From the NCBI GenBank assembly GCA_902406135.1, contig CABPCX010000130.1:1-5725 (forward strand): a stretch of 5,725 nucleotides of DNA, in the 5' to 3' direction. A program made the position numbers and the translations under genes. This document shows positions 1 through 5,673 of this stretch, in pieces (positions within the stretch are counted from its first letter, which is position 1; each line of letters opens with the position of its first letter). This DNA is from an uncultured Eubacteriales bacterium. GTDB taxonomy: Bacteria; Bacillota; Clostridia; Lachnospirales; Anaerotignaceae. The notes below the pieces were generated by a model, which saw only the letters and a list, made by a program, of their open reading frames with translations, did not search any database and was not told the DNA's origin.

Positions 1-256
1 TACCGAAGGTGGCGCTGAGGGCTCCGGCAAATCCGCCCTGGGCATATCCGGTAAAGGTCGCACAGTTTATGGCTATGGGTCCCGGTGTTGACTCGGCAAT
101 GGCCGTTATCGTAGACAGCTCATCACTGGTTATCCAGCCCTTATTTTCTACGCATACTTCCTCAATTAAAGGTATCATGGCGTATCCTCCGCCGAATGTA
201 AACAGTCCTATTTTTGCAAAGGACCAGAAAAGGTCAAAAAGCAGGTTCTTTTTCAT
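1..256 (-). CDS. Chromate transporter (CHR family), N-terminal part, cut by window edge
   Basis: Reading leftward from ATG at 256-254 gives 85 residues that run off the window. The N-terminus (MKKNLLFDLFWSFAKIGLFT) leads into GGGYAMIPLI at residues 22-31, then GWIT near 40-43 and STPGPIAIN at 56-64. These are the hallmarks of the first half of chromate ion transporters. Family members are inner-membrane proteins credited with exporting chromate or taking up sulfate-like anions; in Clostridia they often occur as two short tandem genes of about 190 residues, so this is probably one of a pair, but the rest is outside the window. The start is fixed by a GGAGGC ribosome site (262-267) six bases upstream and by a promoter at 343-371. 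The real substrate cannot be read from sequence, and chromate is only the family name. The family call is confident, the substrate is not. Confidence 0.88.
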   Translation of the reverse strand, partial: MKKNLLFDLFWSFAKIGLFTFGGGYAMIPLIEEVCVENKGWITSDELSTITAIAESTPGPIAINCATFTGYAQGGFAGALSATFG

Positions 257-342
257 TTTGTGCCTCCGATTTATACAGCTTATTATCTGGCTGTTTCAAT
301 ATCAGATATTATGGTTTTGTATGTGAGTAAAACTCTGAATTA

Positions 343-371
343 AATATATTATATACATAAGATGATGTCAA
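343..371 (-). promoter_or_regulatory. Sigma-A-type promoter for the chromate-transporter gene
   Basis: On the minus strand, TTGACA (371-366, perfect -35) is followed after exactly 17 bases by TATATT (348-343, one mismatch to the -10 consensus). Transcription would start near 336, leaving an untranslated leader of about 80 bases before the ATG at 256. That leader contains a short perfect inverted repeat, AATATC-A-GATATT, at 298-310, which could be a regulator site or chance in AT-rich DNA. Confidence 0.7.
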
Positions 372-452
372 TAAATGCCTAAAAAAGCAGTGTAAAGTGC
401 ATTTGAAATGCTCTATTAACTATGAAAATTTGTAATGTTTTATAATACCGGT

Positions 453-485
453 AAAAACAAAAAAGACCGGAAAAAATTCCGGTCT
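453..485 (-). terminator. Rho-independent terminator of the fetAB-like operon
   Basis: Positions 464-472 (AGACCGGAA) pair perfectly with 477-485 (TTCCGGTCT), a 9-bp stem with a 4-base loop. Read on the minus strand the stem is followed by a U-rich tail, the complement of the A-run at 453-464. It starts only six bases after the permease stop codon, so it terminates the leftward operon and separates it from the chromate-transporter promoter. Confidence 0.88.
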
Positions 486-491
486 GAAATA

Positions 492-1268
492 TCAAAAATC
501 GATTATCTGGCTTTTATGGTCATAAAGAGTTTTGTATCCAAGATAAAGGGAACCAAAGCAGGCAGCCGTTACCGATGTGCATATGGCTATCATCATGGAT
601 ATCTGATATAAAATGGCAGTCAGAGGCATTGTGCCTGCCAGTATCTGTCCTGTCATCATACCGGGAAGAGAAACTATTCCCATACCTACCATTGTGTTAA
701 GGGTAGGAAGCATAGCCGTTTCAAGGGCCTGGCGCACAAAGGGCAGAAGTATGTCCTTTGGAGAGGCTCCTATACATATAAGGGCATTTATTTTTGCACG
801 CTGGTCCGATAGAGATTCTTTAAAGGCCTTAACTCCGAGGGAAACTCCGGTCATAGTATTTCCCATTATCATTCCCGATATGGGAATGACATACTGAGGA
901 TTAAATATGTCCTCTCTCACTACGGCACAGATAAAGTATAAAAGCACAAATATGCCGGATAAGGCAATGGATATTCCTATGGATACTTTAAATCTTATAT
1001 TAAGTTCCTTGTTTTTGGAAATTACCCTGTGTATCGAAAATCCTGTCATTGCTGCCAGATAGAGCATAGTAAAGGCAGGGTGCGGGTTTTCAAATATGTA
1101 TGTCAGTATAAGACCGGCTATTATAAGCTGTACGGTCATTTTAATGCTCGAAACAACAAGCTGTTTTGTCTGATTGACTTTGCACTTCTTCATAATAAAG
1201 GCAGTAATCAGCAAAAGAGCATATATGAGCAGAAACTGGCTTATTTCAAGTTCTGCTGCTCCGTTCAT
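492..1268 (-). CDS. fetB: ABC transporter permease, UPF0014/FetB family (probable iron exporter)
   Basis: This is a 258-residue polytopic membrane protein, the usual length for the FetB (YbbM) family. Hydrophobic segments lie at about residues 10-27, 38-59, 66-80, 94-116, 126-147, 193-213 and 217-245. Family signatures are visible: a PQYVIPISGMIMGN-type stretch at 124-137, an IGASP...ALETAMLP...N segment at about 166-191 (likely the ATPase-coupling region), and LPGMMTGQILAG at 201-212. In E. coli FetA/FetB is a putative iron exporter that improves tolerance of oxidative stress; that is family knowledge, and the metal here is inferred. The start ATG (1268-1266) overlaps the ATPase stop in an ATGA, with a GGAAAGGAAGG ribosome site just upstream, indicating translational coupling. 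A terminator follows directly. The gene looks intact. Confidence 0.9.
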   Translation of the reverse strand: MNGAAELEISQFLLIYALLLITAFIMKKCKVNQTKQLVVSSIKMTVQLIIAGLILTYIFENPHPAFTMLYLAAMTGFSIHRVISKNKELNIRFKVSIGISIALSGIFVLLYFICAVVREDIFNPQYVIPISGMIMGNTMTGVSLGVKAFKESLSDQRAKINALICIGASPKDILLPFVRQALETAMLPTLNTMVGMGIVSLPGMMTGQILAGTMPLTAILYQISMMIAICTSVTAACFGSLYLGYKTLYDHKSQIIDF

Positions 1269-1897
1269 AATTTTCCTTCCTTTCCGAATCTTATTACATT
1301 ATCGGCAAATTTATTTACCAGGTCATTGTTGTGGCATACAACTACGGCTGTGATTTTTTCGTCCTGGCAGAATTTTTTGAGATTAGTCATAAGATTTATA
1401 GATGTCTTTTCGTCAAGGGCCGCCGTAGGCTCGTCAAGCAGTATTACCTTTGGCATACACGAAAGAAATATGGACAAAAATACTCTCTGCTTTTCTCCGC
1501 CGGATAATGTCTGGCAGGAAGAGGAAGGAGAGAAATCCGCACAGCATATATTTAAAAATTTCTCGGCTTCCGTTGCCCTTAAGGGAGTCCTTTGGCTGTA
1601 TTTTCGGTAGGTATTGAAATTATCAAGTATGGTTCCGTCAAAGAGAAAAACTTCCTGAGGCACCAAAAGAACAGTTTTTCTGTAATCAAGTATTTCAAGG
1701 TCCTGTATGTTTTTTTCCTCATAGAAGACAGTACCTGAGGTGGGTATGGAGCTGGCGTTTAAAAGTTTCAAAAAGGAGCTTTTTCCGCATCCGCTTTCGC
1801 CCGTTATAAAAGTAAACTGGTTTTCGTAAATTTTGGTTTCCGGGTAAGATATAAAGCCTTTATAACATAAGTTTTCAGAAGTTTTTAATATACACAT
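1265..1897 (-). CDS. fetA: ABC transporter ATP-binding protein, FetA-like (partner of the permease)
   Basis: This 210-residue protein is a single ABC nucleotide-binding domain with no membrane segment and would work in the cytoplasm as a dimer on the permease. All motifs are present in order: Walker A GESGCGKS (33-40), Q-loop Gln81 in LVPQE, signature LSGGEKQR (131-138), Walker B VILLDEPTAALD (151-162) with catalytic Glu156, and switch His189 in VVCHN. The length matches FetA (YbbL) rather than larger importer ATPases. The ATPase motifs alone do not reveal the substrate; the assignment rests on the overlapping FetB-type permease. The ATG at 1897-1895 follows an AAAAGGA ribosome site and a promoter at 1944-1972. 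The two genes form one leftward operon. The protein is rich in Cys (for example Cys118 and Cys119), which is unexplained. Confidence 0.88.
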   Translation of the reverse strand: MCILKTSENLCYKGFISYPETKIYENQFTFITGESGCGKSSFLKLLNASSIPTSGTVFYEEKNIQDLEILDYRKTVLLVPQEVFLFDGTILDNFNTYRKYSQRTPLRATEAEKFLNICCADFSPSSSCQTLSGGEKQRVFLSIFLSCMPKVILLDEPTAALDEKTSINLMTNLKKFCQDEKITAVVVCHNNDLVNKFADNVIRFGKEGKL

Positions 1898-1943
1898 CTT
1901 ATTACATCCTTTTTAAGACTGCTATTAAATAGTGACAAGGGGA

Positions 1944-1972
1944 ATTGTAGCAAAGAAGCGGTATTTTTGCAA
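1944..1972 (-). promoter_or_regulatory. Promoter of the fetAB-like operon
   Basis: On the minus strand, TTGCAA (1972-1967) is followed after 17 bases by TACAAT (1949-1944), each close to the sigma-A consensus. Initiation near 1937 would give a leader of about 40 bases before the fetA ATG at 1897. No obvious Fur-like or PerR-like palindrome was recognised by eye over this promoter. Confidence 0.68.
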
Positions 1973-2136
1973 GAAGAAGGGCCTCTGTTCGTTATAGGAA
2001 AACAAATGGGTGCCTATTAAAATAATAAAGTGAATTTTTTGAAAAAATTAATGGGGATTTAAAAAGAAACAAGAGCTTATATCTGCCGAAATTAAAGGAT
2101 AATATTTATAAATCTATGGACAGCGGCTTCCTGACA

Positions 2137-2163
2137 ATGATAAAATATAGATATGATTTTATC
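2137..2163 (+). promoter_or_regulatory. Perfect inverted repeat over the possible hydrolase promoter (candidate operator)
   Basis: GATAAAAT (2139-2146) and ATTTTATC (2156-2163) form a perfect 8-9-8 dyad. Between and overlapping its arms lies TATGAT (2152-2157), a good -10 element, and CTGACA (2131-2136) could be its -35 although the 15-base spacing is short. The dyad ends 33 bases before the hydrolase ATG. Its size and position fit a repressor operator, but the repressor is not in the window and AT-rich DNA yields such repeats by chance. The rest of the 1973-2136 gap shows only an AT-only palindrome at 2033-2049 and no gene. Confidence 0.35.
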
Positions 2164-2182
2164 GCCTATATTTTCATTATGG

Positions 2183-2188
2183 AAGGAG
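2183..2188 (+). promoter_or_regulatory. Ribosome binding site fixing the hydrolase start
   Basis: AAGGAG ends 8 bases before ATG 2197 and lies downstream of the in-frame ATGs at 2116, 2137 and 2179. It therefore decides for 2197 as the start, which also removes an N-terminal extension of 27 residues not expected in this family. Confidence 0.75.
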
Positions 2189-2196
2189 ATGTTCTT

Positions 2197-2934
2197 ATGC
2201 AGACAAATGATCAAATATTTTTTCCTGGTACCAATGGCAAAGCCGTACTTTTAATACATGGCATAACTTCGGGGGCAGCCCAGATGATACCAATGGCAAA
2301 GTTTTTAAACGACTACGGTTATTCCGTATGGAGTGTGAACCTTGCGGGACACGGCACATTCCCGGAGGACCTGCTTCACACAAACTGTGAGGACTTTATT
2401 GCCAAGGCCGAAAGCGACTATGCGTATCTGAAGAAAAATTTTGATACGGTATATGTTGGCGGTTTATCTACGGGAGGATGCCTGTCCCTTTATCTGGCGT
2501 CCAAACACCCTGAAATCGCATGAATAATACCAATATCATCTCCTTTAAGACTTATGCCGGGAACCTTTATTACTGATACATATCCGCCCGAGCAGGTATA
2601 TTTCCATAGACCTATGGAGGGAAAAGTGGGCCTTTTCAAGCAGTATCATATCCACTATGAAGATATAGCGGTACGCATATTTAAAGAGCTTGAAAGACTT
2701 ATGGCCATACTGGGAGAAGACGGATTTTTGGAGAAAGTAAGCTGTCCGGCCATAGTTGTCCAGGCTAAGGATGACGCTGTAGCAGACCCTGAAAGTGCGG
2801 GAAAAATATTTGACAGGATAGCGTCCGAAAGGAAAGAATTGTATACTCCTGACTATGGCGAACATAATATTGTGCTGACCGAGGGCAGGCATGAAGCTTT
2901 CAGAAAAATTGCAATGTTCTTGGAAAGCCTGTAA
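2197..2934 (+). pseudogene. Alpha/beta hydrolase (carboxylesterase/monoacylglycerol lipase-like) with one in-frame stop
   Basis: Read through TGA at 2521-2523, the frame gives 245 codons, the size of the Est30-type carboxylesterases (about 247). Before the stop are LLIHGITSG (oxyanion region, His21-Gly22), NLAGHG and the nucleophile elbow GLSTGG (Ser91). After it, in the same frame, are VVQAKDDAVADP (acid, Asp193 or its neighbour) and GEHNIV (catalytic His223), ending in MFLESL. All three catalytic residues survive, but on opposite sides of the stop at codon 109, so neither half can be active alone. The stop sits where relatives carry Gly (EIA-x-IIPISSP resembles IEGIV...AP), suggesting one GGA-to-TGA change. 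The start at 2197 is chosen because AAGGAG (2183-2188) lies 8 bases before it; the ATG at 2116 has no such site. The downstream ATG at 2554 lacks a ribosome site. Intact relatives hydrolyse short acyl esters or monoglycerides in the cytoplasm. Confidence 0.85.
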
Positions 2935-2942
2935 ATCAGGCC

Positions 2943-2959
2943 TTTTCAGAGACTGAAAA
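2943..2959 (+). terminator. Weak hairpin after the hydrolase gene, possible terminator
   Basis: TTTTCAG (2943-2949) and CTGAAAA (2953-2959) pair over 7 bp with a 3-base loop, nine bases after the hydrolase stop. The stem is AT-rich and the following bases (TATTTATTTG) are a poor U-tract, so termination would be weak at best. It also lies just upstream of the next promoter. Confidence 0.3.
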
Positions 2960-2990
2960 TATTTATTTGAAAAAAATCTGAAAATTATCG

Positions 2991-3019
2991 TTGACAAAGA
3001 CAATTTTTGGTGGTACTAT
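2991..3019 (+). promoter_or_regulatory. Strong sigma-A promoter for the small ORF and possibly ilvE
   Basis: A perfect -35 TTGACA (2991-2996), a 17-base spacer and TACTAT (3014-3019, one mismatch) form the best promoter in the window. Transcription would begin near 3026, about eight bases before the GAAAGGAG ribosome site of the small ORF. It is the only convincing promoter between the hydrolase and ilvE, so it probably supplies transcripts that either stop at 3245-3278 or continue into ilvE. Confidence 0.8.
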
Positions 3020-3052
3020 GAGTAAAAATATTTGAAAGGAGAAAAATTCGAT

Positions 3053-3190
3053 ATGATGTCAACTGGATTATACATTTGCACACTATCTATTAGCGCTATT
3101 TGCTCACTAATTATTATTATTAGCAGTATTAGTGCTATGTGTCGTGCAGAAAAAACAGTTGATTATAAACATAAGGATTTTTCTATATGA
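3053..3190 (+). CDS. 45-residue hydrophobic peptide: small membrane protein or ilvE leader peptide
   Basis: The frame from ATG 3053 to TGA 3188-3190 encodes 45 residues. GAAAGGAG (3034-3041) lies 11 bases upstream (14 from a second ATG at 3056), and a near-consensus promoter lies just before it. Residues about 6-29 are strongly hydrophobic, enough for one membrane helix, and include four consecutive Ile codons (residues 20-23, bases 3110-3121). The tail from residue 30 (CRAEKTVDYKHKDFSI) is polar and charged. Nine of 45 residues are Ile, eight of them encoded by ATT, eight are Ser and three are Cys. The motif SISA[I/M]C occurs twice (13-17 region and 25-30). I do not recognise the family. Lying before a terminator and then ilvE, it may be an Ile-sensing leader peptide. 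Alternatives are a free-standing small membrane protein or a type I toxin-like peptide. That it is translated is fairly likely; its role is open. Confidence 0.6.
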   Translation: MMSTGLYICTLSISAICSLIIIISSISAMCRAEKTVDYKHKDFSI

Positions 3191-3215
3191 TTGTATCATA
3201 ATACCATATACAATC
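3189..3215 (+). other. AU-rich hairpin between small ORF and terminator
   Basis: GATTGTAT (3189-3196) pairs perfectly with ATACAATC (3208-3215), an 8-bp stem with an 11-base loop that begins in the small ORF's stop codon. A second small stem, CTAAT (3220-3224) with ATTAG (3233-3237), follows. These could be elements of a folded leader RNA upstream of the terminator. The stems are AU-rich and may be only marginally stable. Confidence 0.4.
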
Positions 3216-3244
3216 GAACCTAATGTTTTTATATTAGTTTTTTC

Positions 3245-3278
3245 GAGCTTACGGCTGCATAGCTGTAAGCTCTTTTTT
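3245..3278 (+). terminator. Strong Rho-independent terminator (possible attenuator) just before ilvE
   Basis: Bases 3245-3256 pair with 3261-3272 over 12 bp (one G-U pair) around the loop GCAT, followed by six T (3273-3278). It ends 55 bases before the ilvE ATG. As a plain terminator it would end the small-ORF transcript. As an attenuator it would gate read-through into ilvE, which has no clear promoter of its own after this point. Confidence 0.88.
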
Positions 3279-3317
3279 ATTATCAAAAAGTTATAAAAAA
3301 TTTTAAAGGCATATTGT

Positions 3318-3325
3318 GAGAGGAG
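3318..3325 (+). promoter_or_regulatory. Ribosome binding site fixing the ilvE start
   Basis: GAGAGGAG lies 8 bases before ATG 3334. A GTG at 3316 in the same frame overlaps this site and would add six residues (through MRGEFV), so it is not the start. Confidence 0.8.
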
Positions 3326-3333
3326 AATTTGTT

Positions 3334-4428
3334 ATGAAAATGGATATCAGAGTGGAGAAAACACAGACACCTAAAGCTAAACCCGCAAAGGGAGAAGAAA
3401 TTGGATTCGGAACACATTTTACAGACCATATGTTCATAATGGACTATGATGCAGACCAGGGCTGGCACGATGCAAGAATCGTTCCTTTCGGACCCATCAT
3501 GATGCATCCCGGTTCAACAATTCTTCATTACGGCGCAGGCGCATTTGAAGGAATGAAAGCATACAGAAAAGCAGACGGAACTTGCCAGCTTTTCAGACCC
3601 GAAGAAAATGCAAAACGTATGGAAAGATCTATCGACAGACTTTGTCTTCCCCATCTTGACGCAGAAACAATACTTGACGTTATCGAAAGATTCGTTGCTT
3701 TCGAGCAGGACTGGGTACCTTCAGAAAAAGGCGAATCACTTTACATAAGACCTTACGAATTCGGATGTGACGAACCCATCGGACTTCATACTATCAAAAA
3801 AGCAAAATTTATGATCATCACATGTCCTGTAGGAAACTACTACAAAGAAGGTCTTAAACCCGTTAAAATCGCTATTGAGGAACACGACGTTCGTGCCGTA
3901 AGAGGCGGTACAGGCGACTGTAAAGTAGGCGGTAACTACGCAGCCAGCAACAGAGCTGAAGCAGTAGCAGAAGAAAACGGCTTCACACAGGTACTTTGGC
4001 TTGACGGTGTTCATCAGAAATATATCGAAGAAGTTGGTTCAATGAACGTTATGTTCAAGATCAACGGAGAAGTTATCACACCTATGCTTACAGGTTCAGT
4101 TCTTCCCGGTATCACAAGAAAGAGCGCTATCGAATATCTTAAGTCAAAAGGATACAAAGTAACAGAAAGACTTATCACAGCTGAAGAAGTTATCGACGCT
4201 GTTAAGACAGGAAAACTTGAAGAAGCTTGGGGTACAGGAACAGCAGCCGTTGTTTCACCTATCGGAATCCTTCATTATGAAGGTGTTGACTACCACATCA
4301 ACAACAATGAAATCGGACCCGTTTGCCACGAACTTTATGAAGGCTTAACAGGTATCCAGTGGGGACGTACAGAAGATACATTCGGATGGACAGTTCCTCT
4401 TAGAGCAAAAGAAGACGTAAACAAATAA
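3334..4428 (+). CDS. ilvE: Branched-chain amino acid aminotransferase (PLP fold-type IV)
   Basis: This 364-residue protein is the usual length of the larger (eukaryote-like, BCAT2-type) bacterial aminotransferases. It moves the amino group between Leu, Ile or Val and 2-oxoglutarate, the last step of their synthesis or the first of their breakdown, in the cytoplasm. Visible motifs: YGAGAFEGMKAYR (66-78), RPYEFG near 137-142, catalytic Lys197 in GDCKVGGNYAAS, Glu233 in EEVGSMN (expected to contact the PLP ring nitrogen), LTGSVLPGITR (252-262) and GTGTAAVVSP (300-309, phosphate side). The start is set by the ribosome site at 3318-3325. Codon use is strongly biased (Leu almost always CTT, Thr ACA, Ile mostly ATC, Phe mostly TTC), unlike the left-hand genes, which suggests high expression. 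It is preceded by a possible attenuator and followed, without a terminator, by a dehydrogenase gene. The family call is secure. Confidence 0.95.
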   Translation: MKMDIRVEKTQTPKAKPAKGEEIGFGTHFTDHMFIMDYDADQGWHDARIVPFGPIMMHPGSTILHYGAGAFEGMKAYRKADGTCQLFRPEENAKRMERSIDRLCLPHLDAETILDVIERFVAFEQDWVPSEKGESLYIRPYEFGCDEPIGLHTIKKAKFMIITCPVGNYYKEGLKPVKIAIEEHDVRAVRGGTGDCKVGGNYAASNRAEAVAEENGFTQVLWLDGVHQKYIEEVGSMNVMFKINGEVITPMLTGSVLPGITRKSAIEYLKSKGYKVTERLITAEEVIDAVKTGKLEEAWGTGTAAVVSPIGILHYEGVDYHINNNEIGPVCHELYEGLTGIQWGRTEDTFGWTVPLRAKEDVNK

Positions 4429-4499
4429 TTTAAAAAATTAATTATATATAAAAACCATACCAACTATACCAATCTAATTATTAAAGGAGTGCATTTATT

Positions 4500-5594
4500 A
4501 TGAAAGGATATCACATTTATATTCCAAATTACACCGTAGGAGCTGACTGTTATAAAGAAATACCTTGGGTAACAAGAAAGTACGGAACAAAGGCCGTAGT
4601 TATCGGAGGAAAAACAGCAATGTCCAAGGCGAAAGATGCACTATTAGATGGTATAGATGGTTCAAATGTTGAGATAACTGATTTTGTATGGTACGGCGGA
4701 GAAGCTTCTTATGAAAACGCAGAGGAGCTTATGAAAAATGAGGCTGTTAAAAATGCCGATATGATATTTGCCGTAGGCGGCGGAAGAGTAATGGATACAT
4801 GTAAGGTAGTTAAGGAAAGACTTGACAAACCCATGTTTACATTCCCTACAATTGGTTCAAATTGTGCAGCAACTACTTCAATTGCAGTTATTTATCATCC
4901 TGATGGAACAGTAAATAATTACTTCTATTCAGAGACACCCGCAGAGCACATATTCATCAATACTAAGATAATAGCTGAATCACCTGACCACCTTTTCTGG
5001 GCCGGTATCGGAGATGCTATTTCAAAAGAACTTGAAGCTCAGCTGGCTATAAGAGGACATAAAGTAGCACATACACCCCTTATGGGAAATCAGCTCAGCC
5101 TGATCTGCATTGACCCTATTATCGAATATGGCAAGAAAGCATACGAGGACTGCAAAAACAATAAGGATTCATTTGAACTTGAACAGGTAGTTCTTGATAT
5201 AATAGTAACAACAGGTATTGTTTCAAACTTTATGACAACTGAAAATGATTACTACTATAACAGTTCGCTGGCTCATGGTTTCTATAACGGAACCTCAGTT
5301 ATCCCCAACTGTATTCAGCACCATCTCCATGGAGAGATTGTTTCCTTCGGAAGCCTTGTGCTGATGACATATGATAAAAACTATGACGAATGTGACAAGA
5401 TCATGGCTTTCCACAAAGAAATGGGACTGCCTTTAACAATGGCTGACATCGGCCTTACAGAAGAAGACCTTCCCGCTGTAGCTGACAGATCATCTGTCAC
5501 TAGAGAGTGGACCTGCGTTCCTTATGAAGTTACTAAGGCAAAATTCATCGCAGCTATTAAAGAATGTGATGAAAGAGGCAGAAAATTTAAGTAA
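4500..5594 (+). CDS. Iron-containing alcohol dehydrogenase family oxidoreductase (GldA/HcxA-like)
   Basis: This 364-residue protein belongs to the glycerol-dehydrogenase branch of the iron-containing alcohol dehydrogenases. The N-terminal NAD(P)-binding half carries AVGGGRVMDTCK (91-102) and FPTIGSNCAATTS near 118-130. The helical C-terminal half supplies the expected metal ligands: Asp172 in GIGDAISK, His259 in LAHGFYNG and His277 in HLHGEIVSFG, all present with GldA-like spacing. It should therefore be an active NAD(P)-linked metal-dependent dehydrogenase. Relatives act on glycerol or, like E. coli HcxA (YbdH), reduce 2-oxo acids to 2-hydroxy acids; the substrate cannot be read from sequence. 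AAAGGAG (4483-4489) lies 10 bases before the ATG. The 71-base gap after ilvE has no terminator or clear promoter, only a short direct repeat (ATACCAA at 4457 and 4466), so co-transcription with ilvE is likely. That pairing hints at a branched-chain 2-oxo acid as substrate, which is inference. Confidence 0.85.
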   Translation: MKGYHIYIPNYTVGADCYKEIPWVTRKYGTKAVVIGGKTAMSKAKDALLDGIDGSNVEITDFVWYGGEASYENAEELMKNEAVKNADMIFAVGGGRVMDTCKVVKERLDKPMFTFPTIGSNCAATTSIAVIYHPDGTVNNYFYSETPAEHIFINTKIIAESPDHLFWAGIGDAISKELEAQLAIRGHKVAHTPLMGNQLSLICIDPIIEYGKKAYEDCKNNKDSFELEQVVLDIIVTTGIVSNFMTTENDYYYNSSLAHGFYNGTSVIPNCIQHHLHGEIVSFGSLVLMTYDKNYDECDKIMAFHKEMGLPLTMADIGLTEEDLPAVADRSSVTREWTCVPYEVTKAKFIAAIKECDERGRKFK

Positions 5595-5634
5595 GCCTTT
5601 TTCTTTATATTATTCTCACATAATGCCATAAAAA

Positions 5635-5669
5635 GGGAGACAGATAGATTTCTATCTGTCTCCTCTTTT
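5635..5669 (+). terminator. Strong terminator after the dehydrogenase, possibly bidirectional
   Basis: GGAGACAGATAG (5636-5647) pairs perfectly with CTATCTGTCTCC (5652-5663), a 12-bp stem with a 4-base loop. T-rich DNA (5664-5673) follows it, and an A-run (5630-5634) precedes it. It would end the ilvE-dehydrogenase transcript and could also stop a convergent gene coming from the right. Confidence 0.9.
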
Positions 5670-5673
5670 ATTA

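Noticed and set aside
1029..1610. Long plus-strand open frame of 193 codons across the fetA/fetB junction
   Set aside because: It lies antisense to two well-recognised ABC genes, shows no family features and has no ribosome site.
2033..2049. Palindrome AATTTTTT-G-AAAAAATT in the fetA-hydrolase gap
   Set aside because: It consists only of A and T apart from the centre, too weak for a terminator, and such repeats arise easily in AT-rich spacers. No promoter is placed over it.
2521..2523. TGA read as glycine or tryptophan (alternative genetic code), or as selenocysteine
   Set aside because: The FetA-like gene and the small ORF end in TGA, the rest of the window uses the standard code, and no selenocysteine-type context is seen. 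A point nonsense change is simpler.
2554..2934. Second half of the hydrolase as an independent gene
   Set aside because: There is no ribosome site before ATG 2554, it lacks the nucleophile elbow and oxyanion region, and it is in frame with the upstream half.
2545..3003. Minus-strand open frame of 152 codons
   Set aside because: It is antisense to the hydrolase 3' half, crosses the 2991 promoter and has no recognisable domain.
3009..3019. GGTGGTACTAT resembles the T-box core (GGTGGNACCGCG)
   Set aside because: It overlaps the -10 element, lacks the ACCGCG continuation and has no preceding specifier stem inside the transcript, so it would not be part of a T-box RNA.
3736..4014. Minus-strand open frame inside ilvE
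   Set aside because: It arises from the biased codon use of ilvE on the opposite strand and its translation shows no family features.
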